From Pseudostreptobacillus hongkongensis (GTDB lineage Bacteria; Fusobacteriota; Fusobacteriia; Fusobacteriales; Leptotrichiaceae), in the NCBI RefSeq assembly GCF_001559795.1, contig NZ_LOHY01000011.1, forward strand, positions 1 through 64,000: 64,000 nt of DNA. The letters run 5' to 3'. How positions within the stretch are numbered: position 1 is the first letter of the stretch; each line of letters opens with the position of its first letter. Below the pieces are notes generated by a model that had not been told where the DNA came from, ran no database searches, and saw only the letters and a program-made list of their open reading frames with translations. Shown here in pieces: positions 18,258 to 26,889 of this stretch. The position numbers were made by a program, and so were the translations under genes.

Positions 18258-18846
18258 ATAATGTTTCCTTTACTTTTGTAATAATTCTTAATTTAACTCT
18301 GTCACCAATATTCTTATTTTCTCTTCTACTTTCAATATAATCATTAACCCTATTATTAATTATAAGATTGTCAAATAAATTGTAATACTCTTTTAAAGTG
18401 TTATCTAATTCATTTTCTAAATTCTCTGATAACAATACCACTAAATGTTTTTGAGTTATCTTTTCTAATAATTCTTTATATTCTAATACTTCATTATTTA
18501 TGTATTCTTGTAACTCAAATTTGATAGTATCTATTCTCTTTTCTATATTGTTATTAGCTATATAATCATTTACTCTAAACATTAATCTAAAAATTATAAG
18601 ATTAATTCTTTCAATACAGATTAACTCTAAATTATCATTAGTAAGATTACAACTTAAAATATTAGTATCTATACTTAATTTAAGTTCTTTAATTAATTCA
18701 CTTTGACCCCTTAATATATCAGTAGTTTTTTCAAGTTGCTTAGTAAACATATGAAATAACTCTTTATTCTGTTGTATAAAATACCAACCTATTATACCTA
18801 AGAAACCATATTGTAGTACTGTTTTTATCACTTCTGTTTCTATCAT
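18256..18846 (-). CDS. membrane-anchored phage protein, possible holin/BhlA-like
   Basis: A 196-residue protein with one N-terminal membrane segment (about residues 8-25, VLQYGFLGIIGWYFIQQNKE) and a long, charged helical remainder. N-terminal segment plus location at the end of the lysis cassette recall BhlA/UviB-type holin-like proteins, though those are much shorter. An inner-membrane spanin subunit is an alternative, since the host has an outer membrane. AGAGGGTG precedes the ATG. Last gene of the late operon. Confidence 0.55.
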   Translation of the reverse strand: MIETEVIKTVLQYGFLGIIGWYFIQQNKELFHMFTKQLEKTTDILRGQSELIKELKLSIDTNILSCNLTNDNLELICIERINLIIFRLMFRVNDYIANNNIEKRIDTIKFELQEYINNEVLEYKELLEKITQKHLVVLLSENLENELDNTLKEYYNLFDNLIINNRVNDYIESRRENKNIGDRVKLRIITKVKETL

Positions 18847-18863
18847 TTTCTACACCCTCTTTC

Positions 18864-19055
18864 TTAAAAATACCAACTAGCACCAAGTCTAGCTACTGCT
18901 TCAGTTTCCTTAATGTTAAAGGGTTTAGTTTTAATAGCTATATCACTGTATATCATAGTTTTTGAATAATCTCTATTGATATTACCTAATATATCACTAA
19001 AATTACTATAGTTAGCATTGTATAAAGGATTAGGAGAAGGTGTTACTTCCCCATA
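18864..19055 (-). pseudogene. 60-codon open frame without a start (possible frameshifted gene)
   Basis: Between the holin and the last late gene an open frame begins after a TGA and reads VTPSPNPLYNANYSNFSDIL... to a C-terminal RLGASWYF. It lacks an ATG, GTG or TTG start at its head; the first ATG would leave only 30 residues. Adding one G to the GGGG run at the end of the holin gene would fuse it to that gene's MGE sequence. The terminal aromatic residue resembles outer-membrane proteins. It may be a broken gene, a frameshift product or a sequencing error. Confidence 0.4.
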
Positions 19056-19420
19056 TCATCCCCTTTTTTTTCCTCATTTTCAGTTAATTCTTTTTTCAAC
19101 TCTTCTTTAGCTAAATTATTTTTTTCAACAATTGTAACTGCTCTTTCAACAGCTTTGTCTATTACTGCATCCGTTGCTTTAAGTCCTAATTTTTCTACTT
19201 GCATTCCTACCTCAGTTATTGCTCTAGCTTTCTTGTTAGCACCATCTTTATACTTAAAGTTATCTTCATACCATTGAACGATATTTACTGCTATTTCTAA
19301 TATATTATCATCCACTTTTGTCTCTGTTTTTTGTGCTAACTTTCTAAATGTAGGAACAAGTCCTAAAAATGCTCCTGTTAAAACTCCTAAAACTGTGTAC
19401 ATAATTTCTAATTTTGTCAT
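19043..19420 (-). CDS. phage holin, LLH family
   Basis: A 125-residue protein with an N-terminal membrane helix (LEIMYTVLGVLTGAFLGLVP) and a helical body (VNIVQWYEDNFKYKDGANKK, VEKLGLKATDAVIDKAVERA) typical of the LLH-type holins of superfamily 6. Holins form the membrane lesion that times lysis. It lies beside the endolysin in the late operon. The 3' end holds an A8G4 run followed by GGGG, where a frame change would join the open frame at 18864-19055. Confidence 0.8.
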   Translation of the reverse strand: MTKLEIMYTVLGVLTGAFLGLVPTFRKLAQKTETKVDDNILEIAVNIVQWYEDNFKYKDGANKKARAITEVGMQVEKLGLKATDAVIDKAVERAVTIVEKNNLAKEELKKELTENEEKKGDDMGK

Positions 19421-19456
19421 AATTAATTACCTCTTTCTTTATTTTATTTTTTAAAT

Positions 19457-19894
19457 TTATTCAACTATCTTTTTTAATTCTATATGTGGATTATCTTTAA
19501 GAGATTTCCAATCTCCTCCCCACTCTACTTTTATTCCAAATTCTCTTGCTACTAATTCAATGTGTCTTGCAACTTTTTGATATTTATTAGTAGACTTCCA
19601 ATCTATATTCCCTTTTATGCTTGGATCATAAATTCCAAAATCAATAGCATAACCATAACCATCAGCTTTAGCTTGATGGTTAGACTTCTTAACATAACCA
19701 TCGCAGTTTGTTACTCTAATTCCTGGTACTGTCCTTCCTTGCTTGTATAGTCCATTTTGATATTCAGCCGTTCTAAAACCTTGAACGATTATAAAGTCAA
19801 ACGGACTATTTGTTATAGCTTTTTGAATAGCTGATACTAGCTTAGGATGTATCTTATCTAGCTTGTTAATGCTATTTTGACTCAGCTTATACAT
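19457..19894 (-). CDS. endolysin, M15-type L-alanyl-D-glutamate peptidase
   Basis: A 145-residue peptidoglycan hydrolase of the VanY/M15 family. Zinc ligands can be placed at His73 and Asp85 (SNHQAKADGYGYAIDFGIYD) and His137 (NPHIEL), the spacing expected for phage T5/A500-type endopeptidases. FIIVQGFRTAEYQNGLY is the usual N-terminal motif. No signal peptide, so it needs a holin. It sits between the holin and a papain-like protein in the lysis cassette. Confidence 0.9.
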   Translation of the reverse strand: MYKLSQNSINKLDKIHPKLVSAIQKAITNSPFDFIIVQGFRTAEYQNGLYKQGRTVPGIRVTNCDGYVKKSNHQAKADGYGYAIDFGIYDPSIKGNIDWKSTNKYQKVARHIELVAREFGIKVEWGGDWKSLKDNPHIELKKIVE

Positions 19895-19909
19895 TTTTTT
19901 AACTCCTTT

Positions 19910-20362
19910 CTATATAATTTTATGAAACTTTAAAATCTCGTATATATCTTGTGGTGTTATTTGATAATAATTTTTAGGTACAATAATATTAAGTTCTCTA
20001 TCAATTATTGTAGATACCCATTCGCTACAAGTATATTTATCTTTATTATGTCTATGAAAATTAAATATATTACTTAACAATATACCTAACCAATCATATT
20101 TAGCTCCTTGAGTTTCTAGGTAAAAATTGTGTATTGCTGTTTTTATATCAACATTTAATTCAAATATATCCCATTTCTTTTCATTTAATGGTTGCTTTTT
20201 CATTCTTACTCTTTGCTCGTTACTAATTCCTATTAAACATTCACCATCGTAAAACTCACAATGAGAATAATTAGAATTGGTCCACCACTTTATTAGTCTA
20301 GACCACCATTTAAAATTATCTTTATAGAACACTATATATATTTTATTCTTTTGGTAGTTCAT
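19910..20362 (-). CDS. permuted papain-fold (YiiX/C92-like) hydrolase
   Basis: A 150-residue protein with the layout of permuted NlpC/P60 enzymes: N-terminal strand YIVFYKDNFKWWSRLIKWWT, a conserved histidine in NYSHCEFYDG, the segment AKYDWLGILLS, and a cysteine in KYTCSEWVSTII. Such proteins are predicted amidases or peptidases and are common beside tail fibre and lysis genes of phages. The role may be a second wall hydrolase. AGAGGAG precedes the ATG, and the frame overlaps the upstream gene by 20 bases. Confidence 0.7.
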   Translation of the reverse strand: MNYQKNKIYIVFYKDNFKWWSRLIKWWTNSNYSHCEFYDGECLIGISNEQRVRMKKQPLNEKKWDIFELNVDIKTAIHNFYLETQGAKYDWLGILLSNIFNFHRHNKDKYTCSEWVSTIIDRELNIIVPKNYYQITPQDIYEILKFHKII

Positions 20363-21014
20363 ATACTTTTATCTCCTCTTCGCTCATTGCTTTTATTTTC
20401 TCTCTAATAGTAGACCACTTAATCATTGCTTTAGTTGTTTGAGTTTGCATTATTTGTCCTAACTCCATCATCTCTTGAATAGTAAGTGTTATATAATGTT
20501 CGTGACCTTCTTTATCTTTCATTTTCCATTTATCAAAATGAGTTTGTTTTGTTATTTGCATAAAACTTAATATTTTCAATAACGATGTTTGGTCTTCTAA
20601 TTCTCTGTTTGGTTGTAAATAACCTTTATACTCAAAATCTCTTTCTTTTTCAGCTTCTTCATAACTCTTAGTTTTATTGATTAAATATTCTTTTTTAGAT
20701 TCTAAATTAAATTTAAGTACACCATTTTCTATATACTCAAATTCTTTTAATTCAACTGAAATAATTCTATCATTATTAATAATTTCATTAGATTGTAAAA
20801 CATACTCTTTATTTATGTATTTTTTATACTTAATTTGTGATATTTCGTTATCACTCATTGATTTTATATTTCCATTTTCAAGTTTAGGATATTCTATAAA
20901 CTCATTTGTTATATACGCTTTATTATAAACTGCCAATATATCTTTATCTTCTATTTCATCAAAAAAAGTATCTAAATACTTTAAATTCTCATCATATACA
21001 TATTTACTCAACAA
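20343..21014 (-). CDS. tail-fibre-associated phage protein (DUF4376-like)
   Basis: About 223 residues. I prefer a TTG start at 21014, seven bases after GGAG, over the GTG at 21020 that abuts the site. The C-terminal third (HFDKWKMKDKEGHEHYITLT... EMMELGQIMQTQTTKAMIKW) resembles DUF4376 and tail-fibre-assembly proteins. The N-terminal part reads like a short beta-rich phage module. It directly follows the fibre gene, which supports a tail tip or assembly role. Confidence 0.55.
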   Translation of the reverse strand: MLSKYVYDENLKYLDTFFDEIEDKDILAVYNKAYITNEFIEYPKLENGNIKSMSDNEISQIKYKKYINKEYVLQSNEIINNDRIISVELKEFEYIENGVLKFNLESKKEYLINKTKSYEEAEKERDFEYKGYLQPNRELEDQTSLLKILSFMQITKQTHFDKWKMKDKEGHEHYITLTIQEMMELGQIMQTQTTKAMIKWSTIREKIKAMSEEEIKVYELPKE

Positions 21015-21016
21015 AA

Positions 21017-22534
21017 TCACTCTCCTTTAAATTCTAAATTAAACGGTGGTAAAATATGTGCAAATTGCCATTCGTTCCAAGAACCTGCATCATCTACTGA
21101 GTATACTCCATAAAATAGTTGTAAAAATAAATAGTTTTCAAAAGTTTCAACTTGTATCCACTTCATAAAGTTATCAAGACCTTGTGTATTTCTCTTGTTT
21201 TCATCTAATAACTTCAATTTCCAATCTTTTGCTGTTCCATTTTCAACTTTCCAATTAAGCTCAAAACTAATCAAATCATTCTTTTTCCACACTACCCAAG
21301 TTTCATTTTCTTGTCTTACTTTATTTCTTGTAGGACTAAATGCGTACATATCTCCCCAGTTTCTAGCTCCCGCAACATCTTCTTCGTGTTGGTCCCTTGT
21401 TGACATGCATACTTTAAAACTTAATGTATATTTCCCATCTTCTTTTCCTTGAACAAATACGCCATATTTATTATATTTTTCATTCAATTCTTTTGCTGTG
21501 TTATTTGTGGCTGCATCTATAAAATATGGAAGGAAGAATCTGAATGTTTCTGGCTTAGTTATTGGATGTACTGTAAGCCCAAAACGATTTATATATCTTG
21601 TATTCCCATAATTGTCTGTACCATCACTATATGAAATACTTCTAGTTTCTAATACATCATTTTTAATTTCTTCCCAAGATGGTAATTTATATTTTAAATA
21701 TTTAACCCACTGATATACTCCAAAATTATAGTATTCCGCTTCTTCTTTAATTTTAATATATTTACTTTCATCTATTTTTAAAAATTCGTATTGATAAGCC
21801 TCATAACTTGGTGGTAATATGCTATTAATTTTAAAGTATTTATATTTATCGTTATTTTCAGATTTTAAAAAATCTCTATCGCCTTTTTTACTATACAATT
21901 CTTTATACTCTTTTTCTATACCTTTAAAAAAAGGTTTTTCAAAATTCACTTTATTTTTCTTAAATGCATTATCATAAAAATGAACAGAAGTTTCATTTTT
22001 TATTGCTTCATTTTCTTCTAACTCATTATTCAAAAACATAGATTTATACCCATATATTTGTATAGGGAATTTAAATATATCAGAAAATTTAGTAACATTA
22101 AACATTTTTTTAAAACGATAAAAATATAAATTATGTTCATCAGGAATATAATCAAAAACTGGAACCGACTTACTACCATCCCACATCGTATCTTTATTAT
22201 TCCCTGTTATATAATAACTATTAGGTCTTTCTCCCCAATCATTCTCTAGTTTATGCCCATTTAAGCCACTTTGATACATCCACTTATAAAGTTCTAAAAT
22301 ATCATTTAATAATACTACTTTATAATCTTCCCCCATAAACCTTAATCCTGCTTTTTTAAATTCTGATTCACTAACTATATTAACTTGCTTAGGTTCTCCC
22401 TTATACTTATATAATCTGTTTTGATATAGTACTATATCGTTCTTTTCTAATCTTGCAGGTAAAGTTTTAGGCTTCATACCAATCACGGTATTTAATATAT
22501 TACCTAACCCCTCTTTAGTTAAATATTTCGCCAT
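21017..22534 (-). CDS. putative tail fibre / receptor-binding protein
   Basis: A 505-residue protein with no recognised enzyme motif. Residues 1-75 (MAKYLTKEGLGNIL..., EKNDIVLYQNRLYKYKG, SESEFKKAGLRF) are paralogous to the entire 75-residue protein encoded next upstream, so this is probably the virion-attachment domain. The rest is rich in aromatic and charged residues, as in a beta-structured distal domain. Position after the baseplate and pyocin-knob genes supports receptor binding; specificity is unknown. Confidence 0.6.
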   Translation of the reverse strand: MAKYLTKEGLGNILNTVIGMKPKTLPARLEKNDIVLYQNRLYKYKGEPKQVNIVSESEFKKAGLRFMGEDYKVVLLNDILELYKWMYQSGLNGHKLENDWGERPNSYYITGNNKDTMWDGSKSVPVFDYIPDEHNLYFYRFKKMFNVTKFSDIFKFPIQIYGYKSMFLNNELEENEAIKNETSVHFYDNAFKKNKVNFEKPFFKGIEKEYKELYSKKGDRDFLKSENNDKYKYFKINSILPPSYEAYQYEFLKIDESKYIKIKEEAEYYNFGVYQWVKYLKYKLPSWEEIKNDVLETRSISYSDGTDNYGNTRYINRFGLTVHPITKPETFRFFLPYFIDAATNNTAKELNEKYNKYGVFVQGKEDGKYTLSFKVCMSTRDQHEEDVAGARNWGDMYAFSPTRNKVRQENETWVVWKKNDLISFELNWKVENGTAKDWKLKLLDENKRNTQGLDNFMKWIQVETFENYLFLQLFYGVYSVDDAGSWNEWQFAHILPPFNLEFKGE

Positions 22535-22535
22535 G

Positions 22536-22763
22536 TTATCTACCCCTCAAATTTATTTTTTTAAATGCAGTTTCTGATGGTATTCCATAAGCTCCTGCAA
22601 CTTTACATTTAAAAAGTGATGTTATATTACCATTTTTATAAATCATAACATCACCCTTTTCATAACTTTTATTCTGATTTTGTACATAGATTTTAACAGC
22701 TCCATCTCCTACTATAGTTGCAAGAATATTGCTCATTTCTTCTTTTTTTAAATACTTAGCCAT
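22536..22763 (-). CDS. small protein equal to the fibre N-terminal domain
   Basis: A 75-residue protein starting at the ATG at 22763, which has AGGTG at good distance; the GTG nine bases upstream is less likely. It aligns along its length with the first 75 residues of the tail fibre (MAKYLKKEEMSNILATIVG, SYEKGDVMIYKNG, SETAFKKINLRG). It could be a decoy or adaptor subunit, or the stump of a second fibre whose distal part was lost. It overlaps the end of the upstream gene. Confidence 0.6.
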   Translation of the reverse strand: MAKYLKKEEMSNILATIVGDGAVKIYVQNQNKSYEKGDVMIYKNGNITSLFKCKVAGAYGIPSETAFKKINLRGR

Positions 22764-23379
22764 TTGCAACACCTACCCAAATTTCTTCTACTGTTGCAGG
22801 TTCTAAATTAGCTGTTGTATGAATCTCCATCCAAGGTTTCCAAGAACCATTTGCTTTCTGTCTCATAAAAGCTTTAGGCTTTTCTTCCTCAGTTATTCCT
22901 ACCTGAAGACCCCAAGAAGTATCGTATTGAAAGTTTAATAAACAAGTTGTTTTACCATTAATACCTCCAGAAATAACATACATTCCAACATCCATAGTAC
23001 TATTTACAGTTTTACCATTAAAATCAGCAATTCTATTAGCTCCTATTCCAAATCCTTTCATTTTATTAAGTGCTAATTCCTGTATTCTACTATCAGTCAC
23101 GAGTTCATTTATTTTATTTGTTGCTAGTTCTTTAACCTCATTTTTAGTTAAAGTACCTGAAACTGTATCACTCGCATTTACTGATACACTAAATCTCTGA
23201 TTAGTCCCATCAACTTTAGTAATTGATAATTGACCGTTACTAAAACTTATATTATTATAAAGGCCCTTTACCACATTTTCTATTTTTTCATTGTCTGAAT
23301 TAAAATCAATTCTTTTAGGTTGGTCTGTACCTATCCATTGACTTAATTGAAGAATTTTAGTTTTATTAGTACTTCCCAT
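22756..23379 (-). CDS. tail fibre protein with pyocin-knob-like domain
   Basis: About 207 residues from the ATG at 23379 (AGGTG upstream). The N-terminal half reads like a short fibre base (LQLSQWIGTDQPKRIDFNSD). From about residue 120 a pyocin-knob-type sequence is visible: the stretch around NSTMDVGMYVISGG, then FMRQKANGSWKPWMEI, with the usual R..NG.W..W ending. Such domains form fibre knobs or shafts. It lies between the YmfQ-like gene and the fibre genes. Confidence 0.7.
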   Translation of the reverse strand: MGSTNKTKILQLSQWIGTDQPKRIDFNSDNEKIENVVKGLYNNISFSNGQLSITKVDGTNQRFSVSVNASDTVSGTLTKNEVKELATNKINELVTDSRIQELALNKMKGFGIGANRIADFNGKTVNSTMDVGMYVISGGINGKTTCLLNFQYDTSWGLQVGITEEEKPKAFMRQKANGSWKPWMEIHTTANLEPATVEEIWVGVANG

Positions 23380-23388
23380 TTTAAACAC

Positions 23389-23913
23389 CTACCCTTCATT
23401 ATATTTTTCAAATTTTTCCCAAGTTAAATTTAAATTATCCCAAATATCCCAATTTTTATTATAATTATCAAATTTTTCCCAAATTAAAACATTAAAATAT
23501 ATATAAAGTTCTATATGAGATGGTATTATATTTTTCAATTCTTTTCTTAAAAGTTCTTGAACTCTATCTGTATTTACTACCGAATGAACTCCTAAAAACA
23601 CTTTATATTGATTATTAAACTCTGTTACTTCTACTGGTGTATCTTGCTTTAAAATATCTTTTACAATTAATGCAAGATTAATTTTAGTAATAGTTCTAGC
23701 TCCTCTTAATTTAGTTAAAATCTCTGTTGTATCTTCTGAACATTCAAGAGTATTACTCCAAATTTTTAAACCGCTATTTTTAGATTTTATAATAAAAAGC
23801 TCATCTCTTAATTCATTTATTAAACCAAGAAATGAGTTTTCATTTAATTGTAAATTGTTTTGCAAATAATCGAACTCTAATACACCTTTATAATATTCAG
23901 GTAACTTATACAT
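23389..23913 (-). CDS. baseplate/tail protein, YmfQ-like (DUF2313)
   Basis: A 174-residue protein whose order and features (a short N-terminal helix pair, then LIVKDILKQDTPVEVTEF and a beta hairpin ending SHIELYIYF) match the tail proteins that follow baseplate J in Mu/PBSX-type phages. It overlaps the baseplate J gene by eight bases, a sign of translational coupling. The W-rich C-terminus (WEKFDNYNKNWDIWDNLNLT) is unusual. Confidence 0.65.
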   Translation of the reverse strand: MYKLPEYYKGVLEFDYLQNNLQLNENSFLGLINELRDELFIIKSKNSGLKIWSNTLECSEDTTEILTKLRGARTITKINLALIVKDILKQDTPVEVTEFNNQYKVFLGVHSVVNTDRVQELLRKELKNIIPSHIELYIYFNVLIWEKFDNYNKNWDIWDNLNLTWEKFEKYNEG

Positions 23914-24970
23914 TTAAAGTCACACTCCCTAATACTGCAATTTGGTCTTCTGCAATTGTAATACTATCAGTTCCATTATTTAATCTGAAATTGCTATAAT
24001 CTTGTATACCGTTTGTATCATATAATATAGAAGATACTTTACCATAAGAAACCTTACCACCGTTTAAATTTATATCAGAAAGATATTTATTTATAGAATT
24101 AGTTACTTGATTTTTAATTACTTCTAAATCAATTAAATTACTTTTTTGAATAGTAACAGAAATATTAATAGCTTTAGTTACTGCATTTACTACTGTTACA
24201 TCTGCTCCAATAGGTTTTTTAAGTTCAATATATTTTTTAACTTCATTTAATTTATCATTTGTAACATTTTGTCCAGTAGAACTAACTAAAATAACTTTTA
24301 CTGTACCTGCACCATTCCACAAAGGATATACTTTAGCTTGACCTATACCGTCAACTGACAAGGCCCATTGCTTATAATGATAAGCATTACCACTTGTTGC
24401 CTGTTCTCTAACTTTCTCTAAATAACGTTTTCTTAGTATTTCATCAGTTTCAATATCTGCTCCATTTATAAAAGGATCTATATTCGTTACTCTTTCAACT
24501 CCTGAAATAGGTATACCAAGTTTATTTATTCTATTTTCTAAAATATTATATTTAGCACCAATCTCAATAGCTTCTACTTCAACTTCAAGTTCTCTATTAT
24601 CTCCAATAACGGAATCAACTAAAGTAATGAATTGAAGTTCATCGCATAAAAGTATTGAGTTAAATGGAATTTTAGTTCCTGTATTTCCATAAATTTTAAC
24701 TCTTCCTCTTGCTTTTATTCCCTCTTTTCTTTCAATTCCAACTTCTGCACATTTCCAGTCTAAATATTGACTAGTTGCAGTTAGTCCAAATGAATTTTCA
24801 AAAATTTCTTTTATCAAAGAATATAAAGCTATATTTTCATCTGCAATTACACTCATTACATCATAAAATATACTTCCCTCGTCTTTATAAAAATTATCAG
24901 GAATTTTAGCTAAAAGTCTAGTTCGTTCTTCTTCTAAAGTTGGAATTTTTAAACTTCTAAAATCTATCAT
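23906..24970 (-). CDS. baseplate J-like protein (XkdT type)
   Basis: A 354-residue protein from the ATG at 24970, eight bases after AAGGAGGAAA; a seven-codon-longer frame exists but includes the ribosome site. It has the baseplate_J features: N-terminal FLDWKCAEVGIERKEG-type region (here YLDWKCAEVGIERKEGIKA), central RVTNIDPFINGADIETDEIL, and the RYLEKVREQATSGNAYHYKQ segment with GIGQAKVYPLWNGAGTVKV. It builds the periphery of the baseplate hub in contractile tails. Confidence 0.88.
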   Translation of the reverse strand: MIDFRSLKIPTLEEERTRLLAKIPDNFYKDEGSIFYDVMSVIADENIALYSLIKEIFENSFGLTATSQYLDWKCAEVGIERKEGIKARGRVKIYGNTGTKIPFNSILLCDELQFITLVDSVIGDNRELEVEVEAIEIGAKYNILENRINKLGIPISGVERVTNIDPFINGADIETDEILRKRYLEKVREQATSGNAYHYKQWALSVDGIGQAKVYPLWNGAGTVKVILVSSTGQNVTNDKLNEVKKYIELKKPIGADVTVVNAVTKAINISVTIQKSNLIDLEVIKNQVTNSINKYLSDINLNGGKVSYGKVSSILYDTNGIQDYSNFRLNNGTDSITIAEDQIAVLGSVTLNV

Positions 24971-25410
24971 ATAGCAATTTCCTCCTTCCATTCTAAAATG
25001 TTATTATTTATCAAAATTACATTAAAATCAATTTTTAAAGTTTTGTAATTTTGTACTATTTTAATTTTTTCAACTGAAATAATATCAGGATATTTTAATA
25101 ATTGCTCTTTTAAATTTCTTTCAATCTCATTTTTTATTATAACTCTATGCAACTTTTTACCGTATGTTAAATCAACATAGTTGGTCCCATAATTTTGATG
25201 AAATTTCCATTTTTTTAATTCTGTTAAAAGTAATTTTTGTATATACATTTTAATAGCTAATTCAAAATCATCTACAAAAGGTATCCCGTTTTGATACCTC
25301 ATTTTTTTATTTTTAAAATCAACTATATATGTATCTAATCCTAATTCATTTTCTTCAAATTCTTCTATACTATTATCTTTATTTTCTAAGATTTTTGGTA
25401 ATATTCCCAT
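24967..25410 (-). CDS. baseplate wedge protein, DUF2634/XkdS-like
   Basis: A 147-residue gp25-like wedge protein. The LGLDTYIVDFKNKKMRYQNG start, then EKKWKFHQNYGTNYVDL-like region (LKKWKFHQNYGTNYVDLTYG) and a basic central helix, fit DUF2634. Overlaps the DUF2577 gene upstream by 25 bases and the baseplate J frame downstream by four bases. Confidence 0.8.
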   Translation of the reverse strand: MGILPKILENKDNSIEEFEENELGLDTYIVDFKNKKMRYQNGIPFVDDFELAIKMYIQKLLLTELKKWKFHQNYGTNYVDLTYGKKLHRVIIKNEIERNLKEQLLKYPDIISVEKIKIVQNYKTLKIDFNVILINNNILEWKEEIAI

Positions 25411-25943
25411 TCTAATTGCACCTCCTTTAAAGGTTCAAGCACATCAACTATAAACCACTGATCCTCAGTTTCATTAGGTATAACAAGTACCTTTTCACCT
25501 GCTTTTAAACTTACTAAAGTTTGCATTTTATACTTACCTTTTTTCTTCTGTTCAAGTTCAGAACTAAGTTCATCAAAATTACCTGCAGGTGATTCAATTT
25601 CTATTATAGTTGGGGGTTGTAATGTTGGATGTATAAATTTACCACCCAATGCCTTAAATTTTTTAAATGCTAGTTTAATACCATCTTTGATTTTATGCAC
25701 ATTTTTCTGACTTTCAAAATCTTTAAAAGTTACATCTATATCAATTCGATTAGTAATACTTCTAGCGATAAAAATATTATCACCCTCAATTTCGTGGTCA
25801 AGTTCCATAGCTCCATTTAAAAGCTTAAGTTTTAAATTTGGCAGAGGTGATACAACTTCTGCAAGCATTGCTCCTAAATATGTTTTATTTTCATTTTCTT
25901 TAAACATATTTGCAAAGCCTGTATAAGGGTTTTCTTCTTTCAT
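25386..25943 (-). CDS. baseplate protein, DUF2577 (XkdR-like)
   Basis: A 185-residue protein ending in LVSLKAGEKVLVIPNETEDQ followed by WFIVDVL, the DUF2577 hallmark of PBSX-type baseplates. An N-terminal insert (DVTFKDFESQKNVHKIKDGI) makes it longer than the typical family member. GGAGATG precedes the ATG. Confidence 0.75.
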   Translation of the reverse strand: MKEENPYTGFANMFKENENKTYLGAMLAEVVSPLPNLKLKLLNGAMELDHEIEGDNIFIARSITNRIDIDVTFKDFESQKNVHKIKDGIKLAFKKFKALGGKFIHPTLQPPTIIEIESPAGNFDELSSELEQKKKGKYKMQTLVSLKAGEKVLVIPNETEDQWFIVDVLEPLKEVQLEWEYYQKS

Positions 25944-25944
25944 T

Positions 25945-26889
25945 TTATACCATCTCCTTTAAATTTACTGTTCCATTAAATCTATCTTTTAAATAGTTAA
26001 AGTTAGTTGATTTTATTAGATACTTTTTATTATTTAATTTTAAAGACTGCCCACTAAATATATATTTATCTGTAACAATTTCAACACTTAATTCTTCCTT
26101 TATTTTCCCACTTATTTTGATAGTATTTAAAGCAACATCTTTAGCTTTTGCAACTTCTTTAGCTTCAAGTTCTATAACTTCTTGCAATTTACCATATTTA
26201 GAAATACTATCATTTTCTTCTGCTTTTGCAAGTTGAAGAATTGAATTACTATCATTACTAACTACTAATACAGAGTTTTTTAAATCTTCTATATTATATG
26301 TACTAGTTTGATTGATTATAGCTCCACTTTCTTTTAATATATGTTTATCAGATAATTTAAAGCTTATATCAACTTCATTTTCTCCTTGAAAATCAACATA
26401 AACTTTATTATCCAATACATATATACAATATTCTTTTTTTGATTGTTGAGTATCCTGCTTAATAATATCATTTATAATATCCGCAATAGTTTCAGTTTTA
26501 TATACTTTATTTATTTTAATATCTAGTCCTTTAACTTCAATAGGTATACCAATTTCAGAACAGATTGACTTTATAGCTTGATTTCCTGAAGTATTTCTAA
26601 CTTGTTTAAGAACTTTATTTTTATTTAAATAAAAGCCAATATCCATAGCTTTTAAATTCATAGTAACATCATTTATAGAAGTTTCAACAACCATACCTTT
26701 AAAAATATTTTTACTATCTTTAGAAATTTCAATTTTATCTCCAACTTCTATTTCTATATAAAAATCTGTCTTTTTATGAAAAGGGACACTAAAGCTTACA
26801 GTTGTAGCTAAACTATCAATAGAATTCTCAAAAGAAAGTGAACTAACTAACTGAGTAATATTTTTACCATTTAATTTAACTTCTATCAT
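25945..26889 (-). CDS. baseplate hub protein, XkdQ/gpD-like
   Basis: A 314-residue hub protein with the domain order of phage late-control D/XkdQ proteins: beta-rich N-terminus (SLSFENSIDSLATTVSFSVP), GDKIEISKDSKNIFKGMVVE barrel, a helical middle (NQAIKSICSEIGIPIEV), then VYVDFQGENEVDISFKLSDK and a C-terminal barrel ending in YLKDRFNGTVNLKEM. It would form the hub below the tube. It overlaps the XkdP-like gene by four bases. Confidence 0.8.
   Translation of the reverse strand: MIEVKLNGKNITQLVSSLSFENSIDSLATTVSFSVPFHKKTDFYIEIEVGDKIEISKDSKNIFKGMVVETSINDVTMNLKAMDIGFYLNKNKVLKQVRNTSGNQAIKSICSEIGIPIEVKGLDIKINKVYKTETIADIINDIIKQDTQQSKKEYCIYVLDNKVYVDFQGENEVDISFKLSDKHILKESGAIINQTSTYNIEDLKNSVLVVSNDSNSILQLAKAEENDSISKYGKLQEVIELEAKEVAKAKDVALNTIKISGKIKEELSVEIVTDKYIFSGQSLKLNNKKYLIKSTNFNYLKDRFNGTVNLKEMV

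Noticed and set aside
21017-23379. Diversity-generating retroelement at the tail fibre
   Set aside because: No reverse transcriptase, no template repeat and no adenine-biased variable repeat were found.
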